A stretch of DNA of 64,000 nucleotides, from assembly GCF_008642295.1 (NCBI RefSeq), contig NZ_CP029190.1, positions 2,514,001-2,578,000 on the forward strand. The letters run 5' to 3'. Both the position numbers and the translations under genes were made by a program. This document shows positions 1 to 8,949 of the stretch, piece by piece. Below the pieces are notes generated by a model that did not search any database, was not told where the DNA came from, and saw only the letters and a list, made by a program, of their open reading frames with translations. How positions within the stretch are numbered: position 1 is the stretch's first letter; each line of letters begins with the position of its first letter. The stretch is from Streptomyces venezuelae (GTDB taxonomy: Bacteria; Actinomycetota; Actinomycetes; Streptomycetales; Streptomycetaceae).

Positions 1-1
1 C

Positions 2-166
2 AACCCGGGCTACGAGCTGTCCACCGCATGGTCGTACGACGACCGGCAGCGGTCGATGCTGCCGACCCGTGAGCAGATCACGCGGGTGCCGTCGCCGGCC
101 TCGGCCGGTACCGGACCGCTCGGCACTCCCAGCCCCGCCGCAAGCCCCGTACCGAGTGCCGCATGA
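2..166 (+). CDS. C-terminal end of an unidentified protein (5' end outside window)
   Basis: Open frame entering from the left edge and ending at the TGA at 164-166. The visible 54 residues begin NPGYELSTAWSYDD and end in a Pro/Ala/Ser-rich tail. They do not look like the winged-helix end of an OmpR-type response regulator, which would be the usual partner of the kinase that follows. The stop overlaps the next start as ATGA, so the two genes are probably translationally coupled and in one operon. Product not recognised; it could be a secreted or lipoprotein accessory of the kinase. Confidence 0.6.
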   Translation, partial: NPGYELSTAWSYDDRQRSMLPTREQITRVPSPASAGTGPLGTPSPAASPVPSAA

Positions 167-1455
167 GCCCCCGGATACCGTCCTGGACCGCGACGCTGAC
201 CTGGAAGGCGGCGTGCTTCATCGTGGTCATGTGCTGTTCGCTGACGATCGTGCTCGGCGTCCTGGTGCATGTGGAGGTGACCCGGCAGACCGTCGCGACG
301 GCCCGCGAGAAGGCGCTCGGCAAGCTGGCCGAGGCCTCGGCGCGCTACGAGGCGGGCGAGGCGATGCCGCCCGAGTCCGGGATCGACCCGGACGGGCTGC
401 CGGAATCGCTGCGCGCGCTCGCCCTCACCGGAGAGCGCGGCACCCTGGTCGCCGACCACAACGGGCGGCCGACGATGTGGGCGGCGGCCCCCGCCGACGG
501 CCGGGCGCTGGCCACCGCCATCGACTACACGCAGAGCGCACGCACCATCAGCGGCCTGGACAAGGCGATCATCGGCTCCTCCGTCCTGGCCATCGGCGGC
601 ACCCTGCTGGTCGGTGCGTTCGCCATGACGCGGGTCACGCGCCGGCTGCACCAGACCGCGTCGGTCGCACGCCGGATCACCCAGGGGGACCTGGACGCGC
701 GGGTGGGCGATCCCCGGACGAAGGATCCGGCCCGGCCACAGGACGAGGTGGCCACGGTCGCCGGGGCGCTGGACACCATGGCCGCCACCCTCCAGGCGAA
801 GCTGCTGAGCGAGCAGCGGTTCACCGCGGACGTGGCGCACGAGCTGCGCACCCCGCTGACCGGGCTGCAGGCGGCCTCCGAACTGCTGCCGGCCGGGCGG
901 CCGACCCAGCTGGTGCAGGAACGCGTCCGGACGATGCGGCAGCTGACCGAGGACCTGCTGGAGATCTCCCGGCTGGACTCGGGGAGCGAGCAGGTCGAGT
1001 CGGAGCTGCAGGAGCTGGGGGCACTGGCGGAGCGGGTGGTACGGGCGCATGCCTCCGGCGGTTGCGGTGGCAGTGGCGGTGCCGGTGGCGGTGGGGCGGT
1101 GACGGAGGTCGTGGTGCTCCGTGACGTGTACGTGGAGACGGACCGGCGGCGGCTGGAGCGGGTGCTGGGCAATCTGGTCGCCAATGCGCACAAGCACGGG
1201 CGCGGGCCGGTGGTGCTGACCGTGGACGGGCCGGTGGTGACCGTACGGGACCACGGGGACGGCTACCCGGACTACCTGGTGGCGCACGGTCCGCAGCGGT
1301 TCCGCACGGAGCCGCAGGCGGGGGGCAAGGGGACGGGGCTGGGGCTGACCATCGCGGTGGGGCAGGCAGAGGTGATCGGCGGCCGGCTGCGGTTCCGCAA
1401 CGCGGAGGAGGGCGGAGCCGTCGCGGTCCTGACCCTCCCGCACCCCCCGCCTTAG
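163..1455 (+). CDS. Membrane sensor histidine kinase
   Basis: A 430-residue kinase of the EnvZ/PhoR class. Two membrane segments (about residues 15-36 and 135-155) bracket an extracytoplasmic sensor region of about 100 residues. A HAMP linker follows, then the HisKA box FTADVAHELRTPLTG with the phospho-accepting His at about 226. The ATP-binding domain has an N box (NLVANAHKHG), a G1-like DHGDGYPD and a G2 motif GKGTGLGLT. A glycine-rich insert near residues 298-310, coded by a simple GGC/GGT repeat, lies between the dimerisation and ATPase domains. The start is the ATG overlapping the preceding stop. Signal unknown, and no response regulator is visible in the window. Confidence 0.9.
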   Translation: MSPRIPSWTATLTWKAACFIVVMCCSLTIVLGVLVHVEVTRQTVATAREKALGKLAEASARYEAGEAMPPESGIDPDGLPESLRALALTGERGTLVADHNGRPTMWAAAPADGRALATAIDYTQSARTISGLDKAIIGSSVLAIGGTLLVGAFAMTRVTRRLHQTASVARRITQGDLDARVGDPRTKDPARPQDEVATVAGALDTMAATLQAKLLSEQRFTADVAHELRTPLTGLQAASELLPAGRPTQLVQERVRTMRQLTEDLLEISRLDSGSEQVESELQELGALAERVVRAHASGGCGGSGGAGGGGAVTEVVVLRDVYVETDRRRLERVLGNLVANAHKHGRGPVVLTVDGPVVTVRDHGDGYPDYLVAHGPQRFRTEPQAGGKGTGLGLTIAVGQAEVIGGRLRFRNAEEGGAVAVLTLPHPPP

Positions 1456-1489
1456 CCGGTGCCCTGGCCGGTGCCCGGCCGAGCCCCCG

Positions 1490-1618
1490 GCCCAGCGGGC
1501 CGGGGCCGGGGCCGGGCCGGGGCCGGGCCGGGGCCGGGCCGGGGCCGGGCCGGGGCCGGGCCGGGGCCGGGGCCGGGGCCGGGGCCGGGCCGGGGCCGGG
1601 CCGGGGCCGGGCCGCTGC
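1490..1618. repeat. GC-only tandem repeat (GGGGCCGGGCC units)
   Basis: Just downstream of the kinase, an 11-base unit GGGGCCGGGCC is repeated about ten times with small length variation, giving about 130 bases with no A or T. The regular runs of three or four G could form quadruplexes on both strands. Open frames across this stretch are low-complexity artefacts. Confidence 0.85.
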
Positions 1619-1763
1619 GCGGAGCTGTTCCCCTACCCGCCCCTCCCCGCTCCCCGGGGCTCCGCCCCGGACCCCGCCGGATGCCCGGGCTGCGCCCGGC
1701 ACCGCCGTTCGGGATGGGGGCGGGGCGGGGCGGGAATGAGGAACGGGGCTCCGCCCCGGGCCG

Positions 1764-1877
1764 CGCCCGGCCCTCCGTTCCGGGCTCCGCCCCAGGCGGG
1801 GACGGAACGGCCGGCCTGCCCGGCTTCGCCCGGCCCTCCGTTCCGGGCTCCGCCCCGGGCGGGGACGGAACCGCCGG
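1764..1877. repeat. 51-bp direct repeat, two copies, each with a hairpin
   Basis: A 51-base sequence at 1764-1814 recurs with two mismatches at 1827-1877 (period 63). Each copy holds the palindromic core GGGCTCCGCCCC flanked by GTTCC and GGAAC arms. The rest of the gap 1619-2006 holds more CGGGGCTCCGCCCCGG-like palindromes and no supportable gene. Confidence 0.8.
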
Positions 1878-2006
1878 CCCGAGGCGCGCCCGGGGCGCGC
1901 CCGGGGCCGGGTTGACCGGGGGTGGCCGGCGCCGCGTTGGCGGGGCTCCGCCCCGGACCGCGCCCGGGGCCGCGTACCCCGAGCCCGCACAGCGCGCGGA
2001 CAGCGG

Positions 2007-2273
2007 CTAGGCGGGGGTCTTGGTCCAGGGCCAGCGGAGTGGGGGTTTGCGGCCCGTCGGGTCGTACTCGTACTTCCAGCCCTGCTGAAGCCGCAGCCGC
2101 TTCGAGTAGCCCGCCGGGACGCGCTTGTAGAGCAGGACCGTCGGCGGGCCGCCCGCCGGGTCCGGGACCGGGATTTCGTACCACTTCGGCGGGTGGCCGG
2201 TCGGGCCGAGCAGGATCGGGAGGACCCGGCCGTCCATCGGGCCGCCCTCGAAGGGGGTGGGTTGGCTTCTCAC
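2007..2273 (-). CDS. Small conserved-looking hypothetical protein
   Basis: Encodes 88 residues with balanced composition (PPKWYEIPVPDPAG, RPWTK-type ends) and streptomycete codon use, unlike the low-complexity frames beside it. A shorter product starting at the internal MDGRVLP is possible. No domain, signal peptide or membrane segment is visible. It lies 10 bases downstream of the TetR gene on the same strand and could be cotranscribed with it. Function unknown. Confidence 0.6.
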   Translation of the reverse strand: MRSQPTPFEGGPMDGRVLPILLGPTGHPPKWYEIPVPDPAGGPPTVLLYKRVPAGYSKRLRLQQGWKYEYDPTGRKPPLRWPWTKTPA

Positions 2274-2283
2274 CCCACCAGTG

Positions 2284-3030
2284 TCACAGCAGGTGGGCCG
2301 CCTCGGAGACCACCGGGATCACCCGCCGGGCCAGTACCCCCACCGGGCCGTCCGCCGCCTCCATGGCCAGGGCGGCCCGCGCCGCTGCCGCCGTCTCCGG
2401 GTCTGTGGCGGCCGTCGCCGTGAGGAGGGCGATGAACTGGTCGACCAGCCAGTCCCGCAGCTCCTCCACCCCCGGCTGCTTGCCCTCGTCGATCCAGATC
2501 AGCGAGGCCGCCTCGACCGCGGTGATCCAGGTCCGCACCATCATCCGCAGCCGCGGCCCGGGCGACGGCACGGCCAGGTGCAGCAGGATCTGGTCGGCGG
2601 CGGTGCGGCGGATCTCGTCGACCGTGGCCGTGGTGCGGGAGGTCTCCACCACGCTGCCGCCCTGGAGCAGCGCGCTGAACCCGGCGGCGTGGCCGTCGAC
2701 GAAGGCCAGGTAGCGGTCCAGCGCCCGGGACAGCCGCAGTGTCAGCGGGCCGGCCTGCGGTTCGGCGAAGCACAGCTCCAGCTCGTCCGCCGCCGACCGC
2801 AGGGCCGCCTCGTACAGCTGCTGCTTCCCGCCGGGGAAGTACCGGTAGACCAGCGGCCGGGAGACCCCCGCCGCCTCGGCGACGTCGTCCAGGGAGACGT
2901 CCTCCGGGACGCGCCGCGCGAACAGCGACAGGGCGGCATCCAGCAGCTGGGCGCGACGCTCCTCGACACTGAGCCGGCGGTACGCGCGGGGGGCCGGCGG
3001 GACCGTGGGCGTCGTCCGGGTCCGGGTCAT
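2284..3030 (-). CDS. TetR/AcrR-family transcriptional regulator
   Basis: A 248-residue regulator. The N-terminal helix-turn-helix is clear: RRAQLLDAALSLFARR, then DVAEAAGVSRPLVYRYFPG. The C-terminal part is helical and would bind a ligand and dimerise. I use the ATG at 3030; an upstream in-frame extension is Pro/Ala-rich and without homology features. The gene lies downstream of an AurF-like diiron oxygenase on the same strand, so it is a candidate regulator of that gene and of the divergent ferritin-like gene. The ligand is unknown. Confidence 0.88.
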   Translation of the reverse strand: MTRTRTTPTVPPAPRAYRRLSVEERRAQLLDAALSLFARRVPEDVSLDDVAEAAGVSRPLVYRYFPGGKQQLYEAALRSAADELELCFAEPQAGPLTLRLSRALDRYLAFVDGHAAGFSALLQGGSVVETSRTTATVDEIRRTAADQILLHLAVPSPGPRLRMMVRTWITAVEAASLIWIDEGKQPGVEELRDWLVDQFIALLTATAATDPETAAAARAALAMEAADGPVGVLARRVIPVVSEAAHLL

Positions 3031-3074
3031 GTCCGCAGGGTATCCCCCGGCCGGGTCACCCGGGCGGGGGACGG

Positions 3075-3178
3075 GTGACCCGGCCGGTGCGCCAACCACG
3101 GCACCGGCCGGTGCGCCAACACCACGGCACCGGCCGGTGCGTCGGCCGTGGCACCGGCCATGGCGTCGGGCCGTGGTG
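3075..3178. repeat. Imperfect tandem repeat (about 25 bp x 4)
   Basis: The gap between the TetR and diiron oxygenase genes is filled by diverging copies of a unit containing CACGGCACCGGCCGGTGCG. The core ACCGGCCGGT is itself palindromic, so each unit can form a small hairpin. It may serve as a leader hairpin or simply be slippage-prone filler. Confidence 0.65.
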
Positions 3179-4108
3179 TCAGGCCAGCAGGCCCGAGCTC
3201 TTCCAGAGCCTGCGGCCGACCCCGCGCAGCACCCCGATGTCGTCGAGGAAGTCGGTGAGCCGCTTCGCGCCGGTCTGCATCACCTCCCGGCGGTGGCCGC
3301 TGGCCCGGACCTGGGCCACCGCCTCGCGCCGGTCCAGACCCACGTTCTCGTACACGGCCGGGTTCACGAAGGCGACGGAGAACACCCGGGCGGCCTCGCC
3401 GCAGCTGATCCGGGTGAGTTCCTGCTCCCAGCGCGGGGCGGTGGCCATCTGGCGGCGCAACTCCTCGCGCGCGTACCGGACATGGCGGGCCTCCTCGATC
3501 ACATGGATCCGGGTGACCCCGCGGACCAGGGGCTGGATCCGCTCGTCCGGGAAGGTCAGGCGCTGCATCCAGTCGAGGATCTCCTCGCCCAGCAGGGTGC
3601 AGGCGAAGGAGCCGGGGGTGGTGGAGACCGTCTTGAGGACCCGGGCCAGGTTGTGGTTGAGCCGGGAGACCGGATACTCGGGCGCCCCGCCCTTCTGGAT
3701 CATCCGGGCGAACATCATGGAGTGCCGGCATTCGTCGGCGATCTCGGTGAGCGCGTAGCGGACGTGGTTGCTGGTCAGCGACTTGTCGTAGATGTGCCGG
3801 ACCAGCAGCTGCATCAGGATGATCTCGAACCAGATGCCGAGGGAGGCGAGCGAGGCGGCCTCGTGCCGGGACAGCTCGATCCGCTGCTCCTCGCTCATCC
3901 GCTTCCACAGCGGGGTGTCGTAGAGGGAGAGCAGCTCGGGCGGCCAGTAGTAGGCGCCGTCGACGGCCGGGGCGTCCCAGTCGAGTTCCCGGTCCGGGTC
4001 GAAGGAGTGCTTGGCGGAGGATTCGAGCAGCCGCTCGGCTACCTGCTCACGGTCCTTGAGCAGGCCGAGCGCATCCCGGAGGGCGGTGCGGTCGGTCACG
4101 GTGGTCAT
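3179..4108 (-). CDS. AurF-like diiron oxygenase
   Basis: A 309-residue all-helical protein matching the p-aminobenzoate N-oxygenase (AurF) type of diiron oxygenase. Two iron-ligand motifs are visible: EIADECRHSMMF (about residues 122-133) and HVIEEARHVRYAREE (about 202-216), with a further acidic pair GEEILDW between them. AurF family members oxidise amines or related substrates with a dinuclear iron centre and O2; the substrate here is unknown. I use the ATG at 4108 because GAGGTG lies eight or nine bases upstream; a GTG four codons earlier is possible. It is divergent from the ferritin-like gene at 4285. Confidence 0.8.
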   Translation of the reverse strand: MTTVTDRTALRDALGLLKDREQVAERLLESSAKHSFDPDRELDWDAPAVDGAYYWPPELLSLYDTPLWKRMSEEQRIELSRHEAASLASLGIWFEIILMQLLVRHIYDKSLTSNHVRYALTEIADECRHSMMFARMIQKGGAPEYPVSRLNHNLARVLKTVSTTPGSFACTLLGEEILDWMQRLTFPDERIQPLVRGVTRIHVIEEARHVRYAREELRRQMATAPRWEQELTRISCGEAARVFSVAFVNPAVYENVGLDRREAVAQVRASGHRREVMQTGAKRLTDFLDDIGVLRGVGRRLWKSSGLLA

Positions 4109-4284
4109 GGGATCGGACACCTCGCGAGTGGGTTACCAGCGGTTACGAGCGGTCTTCTCTTATGAGACTGCCTGTCAGCAAAGGTCGTCAATCCCTCGCG
4201 CACGACTTGTTGACCCCGCGTCTACCAACGTGCTGCACTGCCAACTGACCCGTCCCGCAAGGCTCATGGAGAAGAGGTCCGTCA
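4109..4284. promoter_or_regulatory. Divergent promoter region between two diiron-protein genes
   Basis: This 176-base gap is less GC-rich than its surroundings and must hold both start regions. Near 4161-4180 an imperfect dyad TGAGACTGCCTGTCA is seen, with TGA.A and T.TCA ends, the kind of short dyad a TetR protein might bind. For the rightward gene a GGAGAAGAG ribosome site sits at about 4268-4276. The operator reading is speculative. Confidence 0.35.
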
Positions 4285-5400
4285 GTGTCGACGCACGAGC
4301 TCTACACCACCGGCCCGGGCGAGACCGTCTGGCAGGTCCCCGCCTCCGGCTCGGCCCGCTTCAACTGGGAGTACGACGGGGGGCGGGAGCGCCTGCTGGC
4401 CCTGTACCAGAAGGGCAAGGACAAACAGTGGGACGGCAACCAGCGGATCGACTGGGACCTCGACGTGGACCCGTACGACCCGCTCGGCACCCCGGACGAG
4501 GTCCTGAACCTCTACGGCACCCGGCACTGGGCGAAGCTGACGGAGCGGGACAAGGGCGACCTGCGCCGGCACTACACCGCCTGGCAGTTCAGCCAGTTCC
4601 TGCACGGCGAGCAGGGCGCGATGGTGTGTGCGGCCCGGATCGTGGAATCGGTGCCGGACCTGGACGCGAAGTTCTACTCCGCCACCCAGACCATGGACGA
4701 GGCCCGGCACGCGGAGATCTACGGGCGGTTCCTGCACGAGAAGATCGGCATGCTCTACCCGATCAACGACAACCTCCAGGGCCTGCTGGGCGACACCCTC
4801 CGGGACTCCCGCTGGGACATGCCCTACCTGGGCATGCAGGTGCTGATCGAGGGGCTGGCCCTGGCCGCGTTCGGGATGATCCGCGATACGACGGACCGGC
4901 CGCTGCCGAAGCAGATCCTGTCGTACGTGATGCAGGACGAGGCCCGCCACGTGGCCTTCGGGCGGATGGCGCTGCGGGACTACTACCGGCAGCTGACCGA
5001 CGCCGAGCTGCGCGAGCGCGAGGAGTTCGTCATCGAGGGCTGCTACCTGATGCGGGACCGGATCCGCGGGGTGGAGGTGCTGGAGAACTTCGGCATACCC
5101 AGGCGGGAGGCGGAGGAGATCACCGAGAACTCGGAGTTCCTCCGGCTGTTCCGGAAGCTGCTGTTCAGCCGGATCGTGCCCTGTGTGAAGGACATCGGAC
5201 TGTGGGGCGAGCGGCTCCAGAAGGCCTATCTGGACATGGGGGTCTTCGACCTCGGCGACTCCAGCCTCGACCTGCTGATGACCCAGGACGAGGAGCTCGC
5301 GGAGGCGCTGGACGCGGAGCGGTTCGCGGCGGAGGAGGCGGCCCGGGTGGCGGAGGTCGAGGCGGCCATCGCCCAGGGCAGTCGCACGGACCCGTCCTGA
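4285..5400 (+). CDS. Ferritin-like diiron protein
   Basis: A 371-residue protein of the ferritin-like superfamily (relatives of ribonucleotide reductase R2 and acyl-ACP desaturase). The four-helix iron-ligand set is visible: E109 in HGEQGA, DEARH at 138-142, E189 in LIEG and DEARH at 218-222. The C terminus (about 320-371) is rich in Glu and Ala and probably helical. Start is GTG at 4285 with GGAGAAGAG about eight bases upstream; the nearby ATG at 4266 is out of frame. It is divergent from another diiron protein, so the pair may share a substrate or partner. The reaction is unknown. Confidence 0.82.
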   Translation: MSTHELYTTGPGETVWQVPASGSARFNWEYDGGRERLLALYQKGKDKQWDGNQRIDWDLDVDPYDPLGTPDEVLNLYGTRHWAKLTERDKGDLRRHYTAWQFSQFLHGEQGAMVCAARIVESVPDLDAKFYSATQTMDEARHAEIYGRFLHEKIGMLYPINDNLQGLLGDTLRDSRWDMPYLGMQVLIEGLALAAFGMIRDTTDRPLPKQILSYVMQDEARHVAFGRMALRDYYRQLTDAELREREEFVIEGCYLMRDRIRGVEVLENFGIPRREAEEITENSEFLRLFRKLLFSRIVPCVKDIGLWGERLQKAYLDMGVFDLGDSSLDLLMTQDEELAEALDAERFAAEEAARVAEVEAAIAQGSRTDPS

Positions 5401-5418
5401 CCACCGCCACCCGCGAGG

Positions 5419-5901
5419 CTAGACGGCCTCCGGCGGGAAGGAGGTGCGGAGGGTGAAGGCGTACCGGGTGGGGCCGTGCGTGCGCAGGTGCGACAGCCGG
5501 GCCTCGGCGTCGGCCACGGTCGGCCGCTCCCCCGCCGGAACCCACCACAGGGCCGTGACGGCCTCCTCCACCCGCTCGAACCATTCGCGGCGGCGCGCCA
5601 TGAATTCCCGGTGCTGCCCCTGGTACATGAACGCCGTCAGGGCGTTCGTGTCCCGCCACACCGACATGTTGACGATCAGCCATTCGTCCTCGAAGAACGG
5701 CACGTCGGTGGCGTTCCCCCCGTCGCTCTGAAGCCGCCAGCGGAAGCCGTCGGCCGCCTCGGCGACGGCGTTCACCGGGTCCAGTGCGTCCACGAAGTCC
5801 TTGAGCTCGGGCGAGTCGATGGGGAACCTGAGGCGGGCTATGTTGACCTGGGCGAGTTCATAGGTGTGGGTGCTGGTGCGGGTGTGGGAGTCATCGGTCA
5901 T
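5419..5901 (-). CDS. DUF3291 domain protein
   Basis: A 160-residue protein with the DUF3291 pattern: ELAQVNIARLRFPIDSP at the start of the domain, then LDPVNAVAEAADGFRWRLQ, FFEDEWLIVNMSVW and a central WFERVEEAVTALWWVPAG. The fold is probably the dimeric alpha/beta-barrel type seen in monooxygenase-like or heme-binding small proteins. It ends 18 bases from the convergent ferritin-like gene. Function unknown. Confidence 0.85.
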   Translation of the reverse strand: MTDDSHTRTSTHTYELAQVNIARLRFPIDSPELKDFVDALDPVNAVAEAADGFRWRLQSDGGNATDVPFFEDEWLIVNMSVWRDTNALTAFMYQGQHREFMARRREWFERVEEAVTALWWVPAGERPTVADAEARLSHLRTHGPTRYAFTLRTSFPPEAV

Positions 5902-5938
5902 GTCCGCACCATAGGCGCACAGTTGGCCCGTCAGGGCC

Positions 5939-7396
5939 TCAGGGCTTCAGGGCGGCCTGCATCACCGCGCGTGCGATCGGCGCCGCCGCGCTGTTGCCGC
6001 TGATGTCCCGGCGGTCGGCCGCCGCGTCCTCGACCACCACCGCCACCGCGACCTCCGGCACCGGCGCGTGCTCCCCCTTCGCCCAGCCGATGAACCAGGC
6101 GTACGGGGTACCGGCGTTGCCCACCCCGTGCTGGGCGGTGCCGGTCTTGCCGCCGACCGTGGCGCCCGCGATGGCCGCATTGCGGCCCGTACCGTCCTCC
6201 ACCACCCCCACCATCAGCCGCTGCAACCGCAGCGCGGTGGCCGGGTTCATGGCCCGCCCCAGGGACGTGTGGCCGGCCCGCCGCACCGGGTCCCCGTCGG
6301 CCTGGGTGGTGGCCTCCACCAGGTGGGGGAACATGATCTCGCCGCCGTTCGCGACCGCCGCCGCGACCATCGCCATCTGCAACGGGGTCGCCTTGGTGTT
6401 GAACTGCCCGATCGCGGACAGGGCCAGCTGGTCCCGGCTCATGTCGGTGTCGAAGTCCGACCGGGACACCCAGGTCGGCACCCGCAGTCCGGCACGGTTG
6501 AAGCCGAACCGCTCGGCCGCCGCCACCATGCGGTGCAGGCCCACCTGCACGCCGATCTTCGCCATCACCGTGTTGCAGGACCAGCGCACCGCCTCGGCCA
6601 TCGACGCGTCCTCGCAGCCGGTCGCCGCGTTCGGCAGCAGGGTGTGCGTGCCGGGCAGCGGGTACGGGTCCGGGGTGCGGGTCGGTGCGTCCACATCCGT
6701 GACCACGCCCGCGTCCAGCGCCGCAGCCGCCGTCACGATCTTGAAGGTGGAGCCGGGCGGGTAGGTCTCGTGCAGCGCACGGTTCAGCATCGGGCGGGTG
6801 GGGTCCCCGTTCAGCCGGGCCCAGGCCTCCTTCACCTGCGGCCCGGTCCCGGACAGCACCCCGGGATCGTACGAGGGGCTGCTCACCAGCGCCAGGATGC
6901 GGCCTGTGCCCGGCTCGACCGCCGCCACCGCACCCCGCTTGCCCGCGAGTCCGGCGTACGCGGCCCGCTGGAGCCCGGCCCTGACGGTGGTGACGACCTG
7001 ACCGCCGGCCGGCCGGCTGCGGGCGAGCTCGTGCCAGAGCGGGAGCACGGACAGCCCGGGATGGGTGCCCGCCAGGATCCTGTCCTCGGCCCGCTCCAGG
7101 AAGCCGGTGCCATAGGTCTGCGAGGAGTAGCCGGTGACCGGGGCGTACAGGGCGCCGTCCCGGTACGTCCGTTCGTACCGCAGCAGCTGCCGGCTGTCCC
7201 GGTTCCCGGTGACCGGCCGGCCGTCGACCAGGATGGGGCCGCGCGGCTGCGCGTACCGGGCGATGACGGCCCGCTTGTTGGCCGGGTTCGCGGCCAGCGC
7301 CTCGGAGTCGACCAGTTGCACCCGGGCGACGTTGAACAGCAGGGCGGCCAGCAGCAGCGCGCAGAACCAGGCGCACCAGCGGATGTAGCGGATCAT
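5939..7396 (-). CDS. Penicillin-binding protein 2 type transpeptidase
   Basis: A 485-residue monofunctional class B PBP. It has an N-terminal membrane anchor (residues 5-25), a non-catalytic domain and a transpeptidase domain with all three motifs: STFK (catalytic Ser at about 216), SCN (273-275) and KTGT (417-420). It cross-links peptidoglycan stems outside the membrane. Its start overlaps the stop of the upstream SEDS gene as ATGA, so the glycosyltransferase and transpeptidase are coupled. Two such pairs are common in streptomycetes; no pknB-type kinase gene is adjacent here. Confidence 0.93.
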   Translation of the reverse strand: MIRYIRWCAWFCALLLAALLFNVARVQLVDSEALAANPANKRAVIARYAQPRGPILVDGRPVTGNRDSRQLLRYERTYRDGALYAPVTGYSSQTYGTGFLERAEDRILAGTHPGLSVLPLWHELARSRPAGGQVVTTVRAGLQRAAYAGLAGKRGAVAAVEPGTGRILALVSSPSYDPGVLSGTGPQVKEAWARLNGDPTRPMLNRALHETYPPGSTFKIVTAAAALDAGVVTDVDAPTRTPDPYPLPGTHTLLPNAATGCEDASMAEAVRWSCNTVMAKIGVQVGLHRMVAAAERFGFNRAGLRVPTWVSRSDFDTDMSRDQLALSAIGQFNTKATPLQMAMVAAAVANGGEIMFPHLVEATTQADGDPVRRAGHTSLGRAMNPATALRLQRLMVGVVEDGTGRNAAIAGATVGGKTGTAQHGVGNAGTPYAWFIGWAKGEHAPVPEVAVAVVVEDAAADRRDISGNSAAAPIARAVMQAALKP

Positions 7397-8823
7397 GCGC
7401 CGGCCGCCCCCTCCGCGGTCCCGGCGGCGGCCGGGCCGGCCGGGGCTGCCGGGGCGACCTGGGCGGCCGGGCGGGGCCGGCGGGCGCTGTCGCTCAGCCG
7501 GACCAGCAGCGCGACGATGATCCAGTTGGTGACCACGGAGGAGCCCCCCTGGGCCAGGAAGGGCATCGCCATGCCGGTGAGCGGGATCAGCCCGGTCACT
7601 CCCCCGGTGATCACGAAGACCTGGAGGGCGACGATCGAGGCCAGGCCGGTGGCGAGCAGCCGCCCGAAGGGGTCGCGGAGCGCCAGTCCGGCCTCGAAAC
7701 CGCGGGCGACCAGCAGCCCGTACAGCAGCAGGAGGGCGACCAGGCCGGCCAGGCCGAGCTCCTCGCCGGCGGTGGCGAGGATGAAGTCGGATTTGGCGGC
7801 GAAGCCGATGAGGAAGGACTGGCCGTCGCCGAGGCCGGCCCCGAGCAGCCCGCCCGCGCCGAAGGCGAACAGGGACTGGGCGAGCTGGCCCGGTCCCTCA
7901 CCGCGCCGGATGGAGGCGAAAGGGTCCAGCCAGTCCTCGACCCGGCCGTTGACGTGCGGTTCGAAGGTGCCGACGGCGTACGCGCCGAGGCCGGCCAGCA
8001 GCAGGCCGACGGCGATCCAGCCGATCCGGCCGGTGGCGGTGAACAGCATGATGACGAACAGGCCGAAGAAGAGGAGGGAGGTGCCGAGGTCCCGCTCCAG
8101 GACCAGTACGCCGACGCTGAGCAGCCAGATGGTGAGGATCGGTCCGAGCACGCGCATGGGCAGCATGCGCAGGAACCAGATGCGGCGGCCGGTGAGGGCG
8201 AGGGCGGTGCGGTTGGCGGCCAGGTAGGCGGCGAAGAAGAGGGCCAGCAGGATCTTCGCGAACTCGCCGGGCTGGAAGGAGAGTCCGGCCATCCGGATCC
8301 AGATGTGGGCACCGTTGACGGGCGGGAAGAACACCGGGACGAGCATCAGGACGAGGGCGACGGCGACCGAGAGGTAGGCGTACCGCTGGAGCACCCGGTG
8401 GTCCCGGAGGACGGCCACGACCAGGATGAACAGCGCCACCCCGAGCGCGGACCAGACGAGCTGCGTGCCGGAGGCGGGGTGGGCGGGGGTGGTCAGGTCC
8501 AGGCGCTGGATGAGGACCAGGCCGAGGCCGTTGAGCAGGACGGCGATGGGCAGCAGGACCGGATCGGCGTACGGGGCGGCGAAGCGTACGGCGAGATGCG
8601 CGAGGAGTCCGGCGGCGGCGAGGCCGGCGGCGTAGCGGGAGGCTTCGGCGGGAACGTGGCCGACGGTGGCGAGGCCGACGTAGAGGTAGCCGAGGACGGA
8701 GAGGGCGACGGCGCCGGTGAGCAGGGCGAGCTCGGTGCCGCTGCGCCGGGCGTGGGGCGTTCCGGGTGGTGGTACCGGATCGGGATCCGAGGGGTCCGCC
8801 ACCTTTGCCGTCAATGCGGTCAT
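7393..8823 (-). CDS. FtsW/RodA/SpoVE-family SEDS glycosyltransferase
   Basis: A 476-residue polytopic membrane protein with about ten to twelve hydrophobic segments. Typical SEDS stretches are present: ERDLGTSLLFFG, a conserved LSFQPGEFAKILLALF region and a C-terminal TGVTGLIPLTGMAMPFLAQGG-like segment. SEDS proteins polymerise lipid II with a cognate class B PBP, here the next gene. The C-terminal tail is Pro/Ala-rich and cytoplasmic. No strong ribosome site lies close to the ATG; a GGGAG occurs about 16 bases upstream. The operon probably drives a special growth or sporulation wall synthesis. Confidence 0.93.
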   Translation of the reverse strand: MTALTAKVADPSDPDPVPPPGTPHARRSGTELALLTGAVALSVLGYLYVGLATVGHVPAEASRYAAGLAAAGLLAHLAVRFAAPYADPVLLPIAVLLNGLGLVLIQRLDLTTPAHPASGTQLVWSALGVALFILVVAVLRDHRVLQRYAYLSVAVALVLMLVPVFFPPVNGAHIWIRMAGLSFQPGEFAKILLALFFAAYLAANRTALALTGRRIWFLRMLPMRVLGPILTIWLLSVGVLVLERDLGTSLLFFGLFVIMLFTATGRIGWIAVGLLLAGLGAYAVGTFEPHVNGRVEDWLDPFASIRRGEGPGQLAQSLFAFGAGGLLGAGLGDGQSFLIGFAAKSDFILATAGEELGLAGLVALLLLYGLLVARGFEAGLALRDPFGRLLATGLASIVALQVFVITGGVTGLIPLTGMAMPFLAQGGSSVVTNWIIVALLVRLSDSARRPRPAAQVAPAAPAGPAAAGTAEGAAGA

Positions 8824-8949
8824 TTGGGAAACGTAGCAAGCTCCCAGAGGTTATGTCCGGCTATGTCATAGTGAGCCGAGCCGAAGAGTCGTCAGAAGCG
8901 ATGCAGAGCAGTGCAGTGCAGAGCGATGCGGAGTGGAGCGGAGCCGTCG

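Noticed and set aside
1459..2010. Plus-strand open frame of 183 codons
   Set aside because: Its product is almost entirely Gly/Pro/Arg/Ala dictated by the GC-only repeat; no start context and no domain.
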